Of a stretch of 64,000 nucleotides of DNA, positions 56,151 through 63,280 are shown piece by piece (the first letter of the stretch is position 1; each line of letters starts with the position of its first letter). A model generated the notes under the pieces. It did no database searches, was not told the DNA's origin, and saw only the letters and a program-made list of their open reading frames with translations. Both the position numbers and the translations under genes were made by a program. Location of the stretch: assembly GCA_002841865.1 (NCBI GenBank), contig PHBD01000001.1, forward strand, positions 215,001 through 279,000, given 5' to 3'. The stretch is from Deltaproteobacteria bacterium HGW-Deltaproteobacteria-19 (GTDB taxonomy: Bacteria; Desulfobacterota; Syntrophia; Syntrophales; PHBD01).

Positions 56151-56386
56151 TAAACGACTTGCTCAAAGGATTGTATGTAGGTGGCATAATCGGGGCGATT
56201 CTCGGGATTCTTTACGCCCCGAAAAGCGGGAAAGAGACACGGGAAGATATATCGAAATCCGCCGAGGAATTGTGCTATAAGAGCAAGGAGCAGTATGAGC
56301 GGGCAATTCAGAAAATAGAGAAACTGGTGGATGAGGGAAAGGATAAATTCGCGACGAAAAAGAGGGGGGCTGAAGAAGGCCATTGA
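56132..56386 (+). CDS. YtxH-like membrane protein, disturbed at both ends
   Basis: As read, 84 residues: a hydrophobic helix (LYVGGIIGAILGILYAP) followed by KSGKETREDISKSAEEL, the YtxH/gas-vesicle-like stress-protein pattern. The only upstream start, TTG 56132, lies in the terminal sequence of the IS remnant, so the original start was probably lost. The frame ends KRGAEEGH, but removing one base from a run of six G (56364-56369) gives KRGLKKAIDEGMEIIK and a stop at 56409-56411, the ending expected for this family. It may be a pseudogene, a slippage-controlled gene or a sequencing error. Confidence 0.6.
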   Translation: MTTGSTLNDLLKGLYVGGIIGAILGILYAPKSGKETREDISKSAEELCYKSKEQYERAIQKIEKLVDEGKDKFATKKRGAEEGH

Positions 56387-56448
56387 TGAGGGAATGGAAA
56401 TCATCAAGTGAGAGCAGGTACAGAAAACGATCCTTGAGAAAAGAATCA

Positions 56449-56760
56449 ATGCATATTTCTGACTGGCTTGATAAAGAGGAAACAAAAGGCGTTGATGTAT
56501 CTCAAATCACGTTGCCTGATGACATGTCTTATGACGAGGTCCCAGACGAAACTATTTTTTTCAAGGAAATTAATCCTTGCGGAATTCTCTGTCCAAATAA
56601 ACATCCATTTTCTACAGTCGAGCGCTTTGGTCACTGGTATTTTTGCAGAGGTCGAAACAAGGGGGACAGCATTCATTCGTCAGGAATAGAATGGAAATTT
56701 TTTACAAGAGATAGAGATCTCGCTGTTAAAACAGCTAAATCACACATCAAAGACACATAA
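56449..56760 (+). CDS. Hypothetical protein
   Basis: 103 residues from ATG 56449 (purine-rich GAGAAAAG nearby); a longer frame starts at 56383. No signal peptide or membrane segment. Cysteines in CGILCPNKHPFSTVERFGHW and YFCRGR could bind metal; the centre is rich in aromatic residues. I do not recognise a family. Its stop overlaps the next start by one base (TAATG), so the two are translated together and may act together. Confidence 0.6.
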   Translation: MHISDWLDKEETKGVDVSQITLPDDMSYDEVPDETIFFKEINPCGILCPNKHPFSTVERFGHWYFCRGRNKGDSIHSSGIEWKFFTRDRDLAVKTAKSHIKDT

Positions 56761-57929
56761 TGAAAATCTGGCCAATGATCTTTTCTTCCGGCGGTCGATG
56801 TTTGGCTACGGTAGCGATGCTTTTACTGATAGCACTATTTCAGCATCAACCAGCCTTGGCTCTTTCTCCCTCGGACAGTTCCAGCCCTATCCCCGCCGCA
56901 GCAGCGAAGCTTGTTCAGTTCTGCGCTGATCCCAAAGTTGGGCTCGATAACCAGGCCGTTGCCACCCTCGTAGATTACGTCATTGGACCTAAGTCGAAGA
57001 AAGAAGCCGATCTCCCAAAACATCAGGAATCTCCAGGGGCATATTATGAATTCGATACAAAGATCACCTTCCCCCGTTTTCTGAAATACGCCTATAGCCC
57101 CCAGATTCCAGCGGCCCTCACAAGGCCATCTTCCATGCGGTACTCTTTATGGATTGCCCCCCCGGGGAAATCACATAATATGCCGATTCACTGGAGATCA
57201 GCCTCTCCAGCCGGCGACCCTGTCATCATTCGCGGATTACAACGCGACTCGAACACTCCAGACGTAACCACCGGCGTTTACTATGAATACGATCTGAAAA
57301 GAACTCTCATCCTTCTCAACCATAAGGGTAGACAGGTTCTTATTTCCGTTTCTAAACAGATCAATAACTCCAGCGTCGGTAAAAAGGGGATCATCCTGGG
57401 AAATGATGACAATTGGAATTACTATTATTCGGGCGAACCCGGCTCATTCAAGGAAGGTATAGGTTGGGCTAAATCCTACATCTATGACTTTATTTCTGTG
57501 GGAGTCTATGTCGAGTCAGGCGTTATGGTGAGAACCGGTACTTTTCAATGGATTCGGGCTGGATGGTCTGGAATCAACTTTGTCCAAACGACTCATATAA
57601 CAAATGGCATGAAACGATTTGCCCGTAATTTTAAAACGATCCTTGAATCGCCTAACTTGCCCACTCCAAACCAGATGATTTCCACTTATCATCGACTTTC
57701 CGCATTGCCAAAGCCTGATTTAATTGAAAAATATGCCGCTCTGCAGAGGTCACAACAATCCTTGGCCGTCCGAACCGGCAAAATCGGAACAGCTGAAACA
57801 AATAAACTAGGCTCCTATGCTCAAATCCCCAAAGAGCAAATTGTTGGAGAACTGATGCTGGAATATCTCAAGATGGCCCTTGGCAAGCCATCATTGGTAG
57901 AAACAAAGGTTGTTTTGGGCGTCAAATAA
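56760..57929 (+). CDS. Secreted protein of unknown function
   Basis: 389 residues with a clear signal peptide (CLATVAMLLLIALFQHQPALA), so periplasmic or exported. The mature protein has an aromatic-rich middle (GAYYEFDTKITFPRFLKYAY, then GVYYEYDLKRTLILLNHKGR and DDNWNYYYSGEPG), suggesting beta structure and possibly carbohydrate or lipid contact. No cysteines beyond one early in the mature part and no known catalytic motif. Coupled by TAATG to the 103-residue gene before it. A hairpin follows the stop. I cannot assign a function. Confidence 0.7.
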   Translation: MKIWPMIFSSGGRCLATVAMLLLIALFQHQPALALSPSDSSSPIPAAAAKLVQFCADPKVGLDNQAVATLVDYVIGPKSKKEADLPKHQESPGAYYEFDTKITFPRFLKYAYSPQIPAALTRPSSMRYSLWIAPPGKSHNMPIHWRSASPAGDPVIIRGLQRDSNTPDVTTGVYYEYDLKRTLILLNHKGRQVLISVSKQINNSSVGKKGIILGNDDNWNYYYSGEPGSFKEGIGWAKSYIYDFISVGVYVESGVMVRTGTFQWIRAGWSGINFVQTTHITNGMKRFARNFKTILESPNLPTPNQMISTYHRLSALPKPDLIEKYAALQRSQQSLAVRTGKIGTAETNKLGSYAQIPKEQIVGELMLEYLKMALGKPSLVETKVVLGVK

Positions 57930-57953
57930 GATATGTCCTTCCTCAAGATCTCC

Positions 57954-57985
57954 CTCAATATGCCGAAGTTCCGCGGCATATTGAG
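57954..57985 (+). terminator. Hairpin terminator after the secreted-protein gene
   Basis: CTCAATATGCCG pairs perfectly with CGGCATATTGAG around an 8-base loop, 24 bases after the stop. T-rich sequence (ATTTTTGATTTT) follows about 12 bases later rather than directly. Confidence 0.6.
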
Positions 57986-58155
57986 GTCAAAAGAATCATT
58001 TTTGATTTTCTCCCCGATAACTGGTCCAATGGAGGAGGGTTATGCCATGAAGAAATGGAACCATCCTTTCGTTTTGCCCCATCGGTCCAAATGGCGCGGG
58101 ATAGGTTTGCACCGGTGAGCTTCATATAAGACAAATCCGCGGTGAGATGGGCCAC
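57955..58155 (-). pseudogene. Pentapeptide-repeat protein fragment
   Basis: The minus-strand reading contains ADLSY-MKLTG-ANLSR followed by AIWTDGAKRKDGSI, which looks like the last repeats and C-terminal cap of a pentapeptide-repeat protein. No N-terminal part is present and the 3' part runs into the hairpin. Treated as a remnant. Confidence 0.4.
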
Positions 58156-58320
58156 GGAACGCCCATCATCACCTGCCGGACCTACTACAAGTGGATACCG
58201 AGCGAGAGCAGGACAAATATCGACGAACTGGATTCAAACGGGGAAGATTTGACGGGTTGCGTCGAACACGCAACCACTATGCAACCAGACGAAAAAAGAG
58301 GGTTACGAAATCATGCGTAA
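58135..58320 (+). pseudogene. Tyrosine-recombinase (phage integrase) C-terminal remnant
   Basis: An open frame of 61 codons ending TAA, with MGHGTPIITCRTYYKWIPSE, the region of the conserved His-x-x and catalytic Tyr of integrases, then RTNIDELDSNGEDL. The rest of the enzyme is missing and a stop (58102-58104) lies just upstream. Its position immediately beside tRNA-Cys is what an integrated element leaves behind. Confidence 0.65.
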
Positions 58321-58335
58321 CCCCTTTGTATTATT

Positions 58336-58410
58336 TGGAGGCGGCAACCGGATTCGAACCGGTGAATAACGGTTTTGCAGACCGCTGCCTTGCCACTTGG
58401 CTATGCCGCC
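58336..58410 (-). tRNA. tRNA-Cys (GCA)
   Basis: 75 bases with encoded CCA. Acceptor GGCGGCA pairs with TGCCGCC, discriminator T; anticodon loop CTGCAAA gives GCA. Follows tRNA-Gly by 9 bases. Confidence 0.95.
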
Positions 58411-58419
58411 GGAAATGAC

Positions 58420-58494
58420 TGGAGCGGGCGAACGGATTTGAACCGTCGACGTCTACCTTGGCAAGGTAGCACTCTACCACTGAGTTACGCCCGC
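58420..58494 (-). tRNA. tRNA-Gly (GCC)
   Basis: 75 bases with encoded CCA. Acceptor GCGGGCG pairs with CGCCCGC, discriminator T; stem CTACC/GGTAG around TTGCCAA gives anticodon GCC. Confidence 0.95.
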
Positions 58495-58514
58495 TCTTGT
58501 TTTTGTGGAGCCGG

Positions 58515-58542
58515 ACTATAACAGATAAAAAGTGTTTGTCAA
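58515..58542 (-). promoter_or_regulatory. Promoter of tRNA-Gly/tRNA-Cys
   Basis: TTGACA (58542-58537) and TATAGT (58520-58515) on the minus strand with a 16-base spacer, 20 bases before tRNA-Gly. Confidence 0.8.
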
Positions 58543-58689
58543 CAAAAAATACTCCCGGGAAAATCGCCCTGACAGGCCATGGATAAGCGATAGCGCCCGT
58601 CGACAACCTGCACCATCGCTCTTCAATGTGCCCGGTGAACTGCTTGCCGAGAAAGCTGCCGCATGGTCCTGCATCCACCCCAAATGCGC

Positions 58690-60060
58690 CTATTCCGAGC
58701 GGTCGGTCAACCGGTCACCAAAACGCTCCAGGACAAACTGCCGGGCCTGGTCGACACCTTCAATCTCTCCCCCGAGCTGGGCATCCTCAACAGCGGTGAG
58801 GATTTCACGGAACAGGGGCCCCGGTGCAAATCCGAAGCGGATCAGATCCTCGCCATCGATCAGACGGGCCGGGTGGAGATCTTCCCGCGTCAGTTCCGCC
58901 ATCTTTTCTCGGCAGAACTCGTAGGAATCCAACATGCCGTGGCTTCCGAGGCAGTCTAGCCGGTGCAGCTCGAGATGAAGCGGAAAATCAGGGAGACGGA
59001 GAAAGCGCTTGAGCGTGCCGGGCCTCATATCGCCGACCGACATGAAGTGCATGTGGTAACGGATCAGATCAAGGACCGCATCGGTGTCCTGATTGGAAAA
59101 CCGGAGCCGCCGCAGGATGCCTTCCGCCAGCCTCATCCCCTCGCGGACATGCCCGTAAAAATGGACTCCCCGTTCGTCCTCCGTCCGGGTGACCGCCTTC
59201 CCGATGTCATGAAGCACCACGGCCCACGCCAGCCGGGCGTCGACCCGACCGTTCTCTGCAACCGGAAGCAGCTCCAGCATCTTGAGGACGTGGGTCCAGA
59301 CGTCTCCCTCCGGGTGAAAGCGTGGCGGCTGGGACACCTCGGCCAGGGCCCCCACGTCCGGTAGAAGTCGTGCGAGAAGCCCCGAGTCTGCCAGCAGTTC
59401 CATCCCCCGGCGGGCGCCGCGGCTGACCAGCATTTTCGTCAGCTCTTCCCGGACCCGTTCGCCGCTGATGCGGTGAATGGCGTCGGCTCCCCTGCGGATG
59501 GCATCAAATGTCGTGGGATCGATGGAAAAATCAAGAACGGCGGCAAAACGGACTGCCCGCAGCATCCGGAGGTGATCCTCGGCAAAGCGGGCCGCCGGTT
59601 CTCCAATGGTTCGGATCACCCGGTTGTGAAGGTCCGCGATGCCTCCTACGTGATCCGTGATACGGCCTGTCTCCGGCTCCATGAGGAGCCCGTTTACCGT
59701 GAAATCTCGGCGAAGCACGTCCTCCCGGGCATCGGAATAGCTGACCCGGGAAGGTCTCCTGCCGTCCACGTACCCACCTTCAACGCGATAGGTCGCTACT
59801 TCGAACGGCAGGCCCTCCTCTACAACCATGACGACGCCGAATCGGGCCCCCAGGGGCACCGTCCGGGCAAAAAGGGCCTGCACATCCTCCGGCGTTGCGG
59901 AGGTGACGATGTCGATGTCTTCCGGGTCCGTTCCGAGAAGGAGATCGCGGACGCAGCCGCCCACGAAAAAGACCTCGTAGCCCGCCGCCCTCAGCCGTCC
60001 GGCGATGGCGAGAGCAACGGTTCTCAGCCGGTTCTCCTCCTCCCGGGGCTTTTCATTCAT
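58690..60060 (-). CDS. cca: tRNA nucleotidyltransferase/poly(A) polymerase family, with HD domain
   Basis: 456 residues. Class II nucleotidyltransferase head with GGCVRDLLLGTDPEDIDIV and the RRDFTVNGLL segment, followed by the RNA-binding helices and an HD domain (VVLHDIGKAVTRTEDE). It adds or repairs CCA ends of tRNA; a poly(A) polymerase role is a less likely alternative. All tRNAs in this window encode CCA, so repair would be the role. Start 60060 (MNEKPREEENR) lies 8 bases inside the end of the small membrane protein gene; the reading to 60144 is rejected. Confidence 0.88.
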   Translation of the reverse strand: MNEKPREEENRLRTVALAIAGRLRAAGYEVFFVGGCVRDLLLGTDPEDIDIVTSATPEDVQALFARTVPLGARFGVVMVVEEGLPFEVATYRVEGGYVDGRRPSRVSYSDAREDVLRRDFTVNGLLMEPETGRITDHVGGIADLHNRVIRTIGEPAARFAEDHLRMLRAVRFAAVLDFSIDPTTFDAIRRGADAIHRISGERVREELTKMLVSRGARRGMELLADSGLLARLLPDVGALAEVSQPPRFHPEGDVWTHVLKMLELLPVAENGRVDARLAWAVVLHDIGKAVTRTEDERGVHFYGHVREGMRLAEGILRRLRFSNQDTDAVLDLIRYHMHFMSVGDMRPGTLKRFLRLPDFPLHLELHRLDCLGSHGMLDSYEFCREKMAELTREDLHPARLIDGEDLIRFGFAPGPLFREILTAVEDAQLGGEIEGVDQARQFVLERFGDRLTDRSE

Positions 60061-60268
60061 CCGTGTCCGGCAGGTCTTCCGACAGGGGATTGAGCCCCTG
60101 CCGACGGCGCCTGCGGCCGACCCAGTATGTCGCGCCAAAGACAACTACGAAAACAAGCGGCACAACACCCAGCAGAACATCCATGAACGACTCCGCCGAA
60201 GCCAGGATCAGGGCCGATACGGTAACGATTATGCCGGCAATGAAGATCCAGAGCGCGCCTTCCTTCAT
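60053..60268 (-). CDS. Small two-helix membrane protein in the thiamine operon
   Basis: 71 residues from ATG 60268, preceded by GGGAGGGG. Two hydrophobic helices (IFIAGIIVTVSALILAS and VLLGVVPLVFVVVFGATY) are followed by a basic RRRRR stretch and an acidic tail. Start overlaps the thiC stop (ATGA) and end overlaps the cca start. Its function is unknown; coupling to thiC is clear, a role in thiamine metabolism is not. Confidence 0.7.
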   Translation of the reverse strand: MKEGALWIFIAGIIVTVSALILASAESFMDVLLGVVPLVFVVVFGATYWVGRRRRRQGLNPLSEDLPDTDE

Positions 60269-61560
60269 GTCCCCTCCCGGCGGATTTTCCCCGCTCTGCC
60301 CATCCGGACGGCGCAGAATTCGCCGCACATGGTACAGCCTTCCTCATCTGCGCTACGGCTCGTCTCCAGCATGGCCCTGCTCTTCTCCGGATCGATGGAG
60401 GCGCCGATCTGTCCTTCCCAGTTCAGTTCCCTCCGGTAACGGGCCATGCTCCGATCCCGCTCCCAAGAGCCGGGGAGCCCCTTGGCAAGGTCCGCAATGT
60501 GGGCGGCGATGCGGGACGCCATGATTCCCTCCCGGACATCTTCCAGGGTCGGAAGCCGCAGATGCTCGGAGGGGGTTACGTAGCAGAGGAAATCCGCTCC
60601 TGCAGCGCCGGCGATGGCCCCGCCGATGGCCGACGTCAGGTGATCGTAGCCAGGTGCGATATCCGTCGGCAAAGGACCGAGCACATAAAAGGGCGCTCCG
60701 TTGCAGAGGCGCTTCTGGAGCTGGATGTTCGCCACGATGTCCTGGATCGGTACATGACCCGGCCCCTCAATCATGACCTGGACGCCCCGGTCACGAGCCC
60801 GTTTCGCCAGTTCGCCCAGGAGAACAAGTTCCTGAATCTGGCCCCGGTCCGTCGCATCGGCGATGCAGCCCGGCCTCAGGCCGTCTCCGAGACTGAGTAC
60901 CATGTCGTAGCGCCTTGCGATCTCGACGAGCCGATCATAATGCTCGAAAAGAGGATTTTCAAGGCCGTTGACCTCCATCCAGTGGGCCGTCAGCGACCCG
61001 CCCCGGCTGACGATGCCGAGAAGACGCCCCTGGGCCTCGACGGACGCGACGCTACGCCGCGTCACACCGCAGTGGACCGTGATGAAATCGACTCCGTCCC
61101 GGCCGTTCTCTTCGATGGCCTCGAACAGGTCCTCCCCGCTCAGGTCCACGAATGACTTCCCCTGCTCCAGCTTCCGGGCGGCGGCCTGATAGATGGGGAC
61201 GGTACCGATGGCCAGGGGCGACGCCTCCACGATGGCCCTCCGGATCGCCCGGATGTCCCCGCCGGTGGAGAGATCCATGACCGTGTCCGCCCCGGCCTCC
61301 ACACAGATCCGGACCTTTTCCAGCTCCGCCGCCACGTCCGCCCGATCCCGCGATGTACCGATGTTGGCGTTGATCTTCGTCCGCAGTCCCTTGCCGATCG
61401 CCAGGGGTTTGATGCCCTTGTGCAGGGCGTTGCGCACCACGACGACCGTCCCTTCCTCGATGCCACGCCGGAGGGTTTCGGGATCGGTTCCCTCCCCTTC
61501 CGCGCAAATCCGCATCTCTTCCGTGATTTGTCCGCTCCTGGCGGCTTCAAGCTGTGTCAT
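60265..61560 (-). CDS. thiC: Phosphomethylpyrimidine synthase
   Basis: 431-residue radical SAM enzyme that converts aminoimidazole ribotide to HMP phosphate. The C-terminal cluster motif is CTMCGEFC (CxxCx4C type, as in all ThiC). Other family blocks are KINANIGTS, VMDLSTGGD, TVPIYQA, TVHCGVTRRS and EGPGHVP. The start at MTQLEAARSG (61560) is chosen; the reading to 61809 only translates the thiD end in another frame. It lies 11 bases after thiD under the TPP riboswitch. Confidence 0.96.
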   Translation of the reverse strand: MTQLEAARSGQITEEMRICAEGEGTDPETLRRGIEEGTVVVVRNALHKGIKPLAIGKGLRTKINANIGTSRDRADVAAELEKVRICVEAGADTVMDLSTGGDIRAIRRAIVEASPLAIGTVPIYQAAARKLEQGKSFVDLSGEDLFEAIEENGRDGVDFITVHCGVTRRSVASVEAQGRLLGIVSRGGSLTAHWMEVNGLENPLFEHYDRLVEIARRYDMVLSLGDGLRPGCIADATDRGQIQELVLLGELAKRARDRGVQVMIEGPGHVPIQDIVANIQLQKRLCNGAPFYVLGPLPTDIAPGYDHLTSAIGGAIAGAAGADFLCYVTPSEHLRLPTLEDVREGIMASRIAAHIADLAKGLPGSWERDRSMARYRRELNWEGQIGASIDPEKSRAMLETSRSADEEGCTMCGEFCAVRMGRAGKIRREGT

Positions 61561-61571
61561 GATCAGACTCC

Positions 61572-62384
61572 CTACCCCTTCTTCCCGTCCAGTTTTTCGA
61601 TCAGCGGTGCCAGGTGGTTCGTGGGCCCGTGACCGCTGCCGAGGCGAAAACTGTGACGGATTGCCGATGTTACGTAACGCTTCGCTTCTGACACCGCTTC
61701 TTCGACCGAATCCCCTTTCGACAGCCCGACGGCCAGCGCGGCTGAAAATGTGCAGCCGGTTCCGTGTGTGTCGGTTGTCTCGATCCGGGGACTTCGGAAG
61801 AGGCGGCATTTCCCGTTCTCATAGAGCAGATCGACTGCCTCGCCATCCAGATGGCCGCCCTTGACGACCACACTCCGGGCCCCCATCCGGGCAATGGCTT
61901 CTGCGGCCCGCCTCATGTCATCCGTTCCCCGGATGGCAATGCCCGTCAGGACCTCCGCCTCGGGGATATTCGGCGTGATCACGCGGGCCAGCGGGATCAG
62001 TTCATTCACGAGGGTTCTCCGTGCGGCGGCCTCCATCAACGAGGCCCCTCCCTTGGCGACCATGACCGGATCCACGACCAGGTTCTCGATGCCGTATTCC
62101 CTGATCTTTTCCGCCACGATGCGGATGATCGAACGTGATGCGATCATTCCCGTTTTCGCCGCGTCCACGCCGATGTCCCCCGCCACAGCGTCGAACTGGG
62201 CCGCCACGAAGGACGCCGGCACCTTGTGAATCCCCCAGACGCCCAAGGTGTTCTGGGCCGTCAGGGCGGTGATGACGCTCATTCCGAAACCGCCCAGGAC
62301 CGTGATCGTCTTCAGGTCCGCCTGAATCCCGGCACCGCCTCCGGAATCGGAACCGGCGATCGTCAATACACGTTTTATACCCAT
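61572..62384 (-). CDS. thiD: Hydroxymethylpyrimidine (phosphate) kinase
   Basis: 270 residues. Phosphorylates HMP and HMP-P to HMP-PP. Ribokinase-fold motifs: LTIAGSDSGGGAGIQADLKT at the N-terminus, GHLDGEAVDLLY and the catalytic TDTHGTGCTFSAALA anion hole/aspartate region near the C-terminus. ATG 62384 with GGGAG upstream is preferred over 62435. It begins 4 bases after thiN. Confidence 0.95.
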   Translation of the reverse strand: MGIKRVLTIAGSDSGGGAGIQADLKTITVLGGFGMSVITALTAQNTLGVWGIHKVPASFVAAQFDAVAGDIGVDAAKTGMIASRSIIRIVAEKIREYGIENLVVDPVMVAKGGASLMEAAARRTLVNELIPLARVITPNIPEAEVLTGIAIRGTDDMRRAAEAIARMGARSVVVKGGHLDGEAVDLLYENGKCRLFRSPRIETTDTHGTGCTFSAALAVGLSKGDSVEEAVSEAKRYVTSAIRHSFRLGSGHGPTNHLAPLIEKLDGKKG

Positions 62385-62388
62385 ATGT

Positions 62389-63060
62389 TCAGTCTCCCAC
62401 GGGGAAGCCCCCCGCCTTGAAATAGCGAATGACAAGAAGCGCCCCCTTACGGACCCGGATCACCCCCCGGGGTGCTGCCAGGCGGTTGCTGACGCCATAA
62501 GGCTTCCCGGGCTTCATCGTCGCCCCGTCCAGGGGATACTCGAAGCCTTCCAGCGTGATCCCCTCCGCCGCATCGCCCAGAGGAAAGACGGACACAGTCT
62601 GCCCCGGTTCCCCCTCCAGCATCGACATCCCCCGGACGAGGAACACCTCGCAGAAAGGATCAACCAGGCGTACGTCCACCCCCCGCGCGGCCTCGCAGGC
62701 CAGGAGCGACAGGTTGGCCAGGGTGTGGTCCAGCCTCCTCCCCATGGCGCCGAAGATCCAGACGGCATCGGGGTTCATGCCCAGAGCCTCCGCCAGCGCC
62801 AGTTCCGTATCCGTCTCGTCCTTCTCCGGCGAATGCCTGAGGAGCCTGCACCCCCGCCTGGAGAAGAAGCGCGCCTTTTCGTCGTCCAGGGAATCCATGT
62901 CGCCGACGATCGCGTCGGGAATCACTCCCAGTCCGTAAGCGTGGCGAGCACCGCCGTCTGCGCAGAGGATCGCCACAGGCCGGATCGAAGCAATCCTCTC
63001 CCGGAGAAACTCCGGGTCCGAAACGGGCCCCCCCGCCAGGATGAAAACGATTCGCCCCAT
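62389..63060 (-). CDS. thiN: Thiamine pyrophosphokinase
   Basis: 223 residues. Converts thiamine to TPP using ATP. The N-terminal domain has CADGGARHAYGLGVIPDAIVGDMDSL (quoted only in part by motif: ADGGA and GDMDS) with EKDETDTELAL, and a C-terminal beta domain with SNRLAAPRGVIRVRKGALL. It is the first gene after the TPP riboswitch and its terminator, so its supply is feedback-controlled by its own product. Confidence 0.9.
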   Translation of the reverse strand: MGRIVFILAGGPVSDPEFLRERIASIRPVAILCADGGARHAYGLGVIPDAIVGDMDSLDDEKARFFSRRGCRLLRHSPEKDETDTELALAEALGMNPDAVWIFGAMGRRLDHTLANLSLLACEAARGVDVRLVDPFCEVFLVRGMSMLEGEPGQTVSVFPLGDAAEGITLEGFEYPLDGATMKPGKPYGVSNRLAAPRGVIRVRKGALLVIRYFKAGGFPVGD

Positions 63061-63090
63061 ACCTCACCGACCTGAAAAACCGCTTCTCGT

Positions 63091-63134
63091 CAAAAAAACA
63101 ACGGGGCCATCCCCTGCTCCGCGGGATATGGCCC
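63091..63134 (-). terminator. Riboswitch-controlled intrinsic terminator
   Basis: On the minus strand GGGGCCAT...CCC pairs with GGG..ATGGCCCC, followed by GTTG and seven T (63098-63092). It lies between the TPP aptamer and thiN, as expected for a transcriptional off-switch. Confidence 0.85.
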
Positions 63135-63154
63135 CTTCCGTTCGTCCTATCTCC

Positions 63155-63226
63155 GCTCCCTACGCTGGCATTAACCAGGTCAGGTTCAAAGGGTATTCTC
63201 TCAGCCTCTGCGGCACCCCCGTATGT
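63155..63226 (-). ncRNA. TPP riboswitch (THI element)
   Basis: On the minus strand the aptamer shows GGGGGTGCC, then CTGAGA, ACCCTTTGAACCTGA and the closing TAATGCCAGCGTAGGGA, the standard conserved blocks. It sits directly behind a promoter and ahead of a terminator and thiN-thiD-thiC. Confidence 0.96.
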
Positions 63227-63235
63227 CGAGTCGAA

Positions 63236-63264
63236 ATCCTAATCCCCTTTCCGGAAAAAAGCAA
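63236..63264 (-). promoter_or_regulatory. Promoter of the thiamine operon
   Basis: TTGCTT (63264-63259) and TAGGAT (63241-63236) on the minus strand with a 17-base spacer, placing +1 just before the riboswitch. Confidence 0.6.
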
Positions 63265-63280
63265 CCTGATTCCAGAGCAT

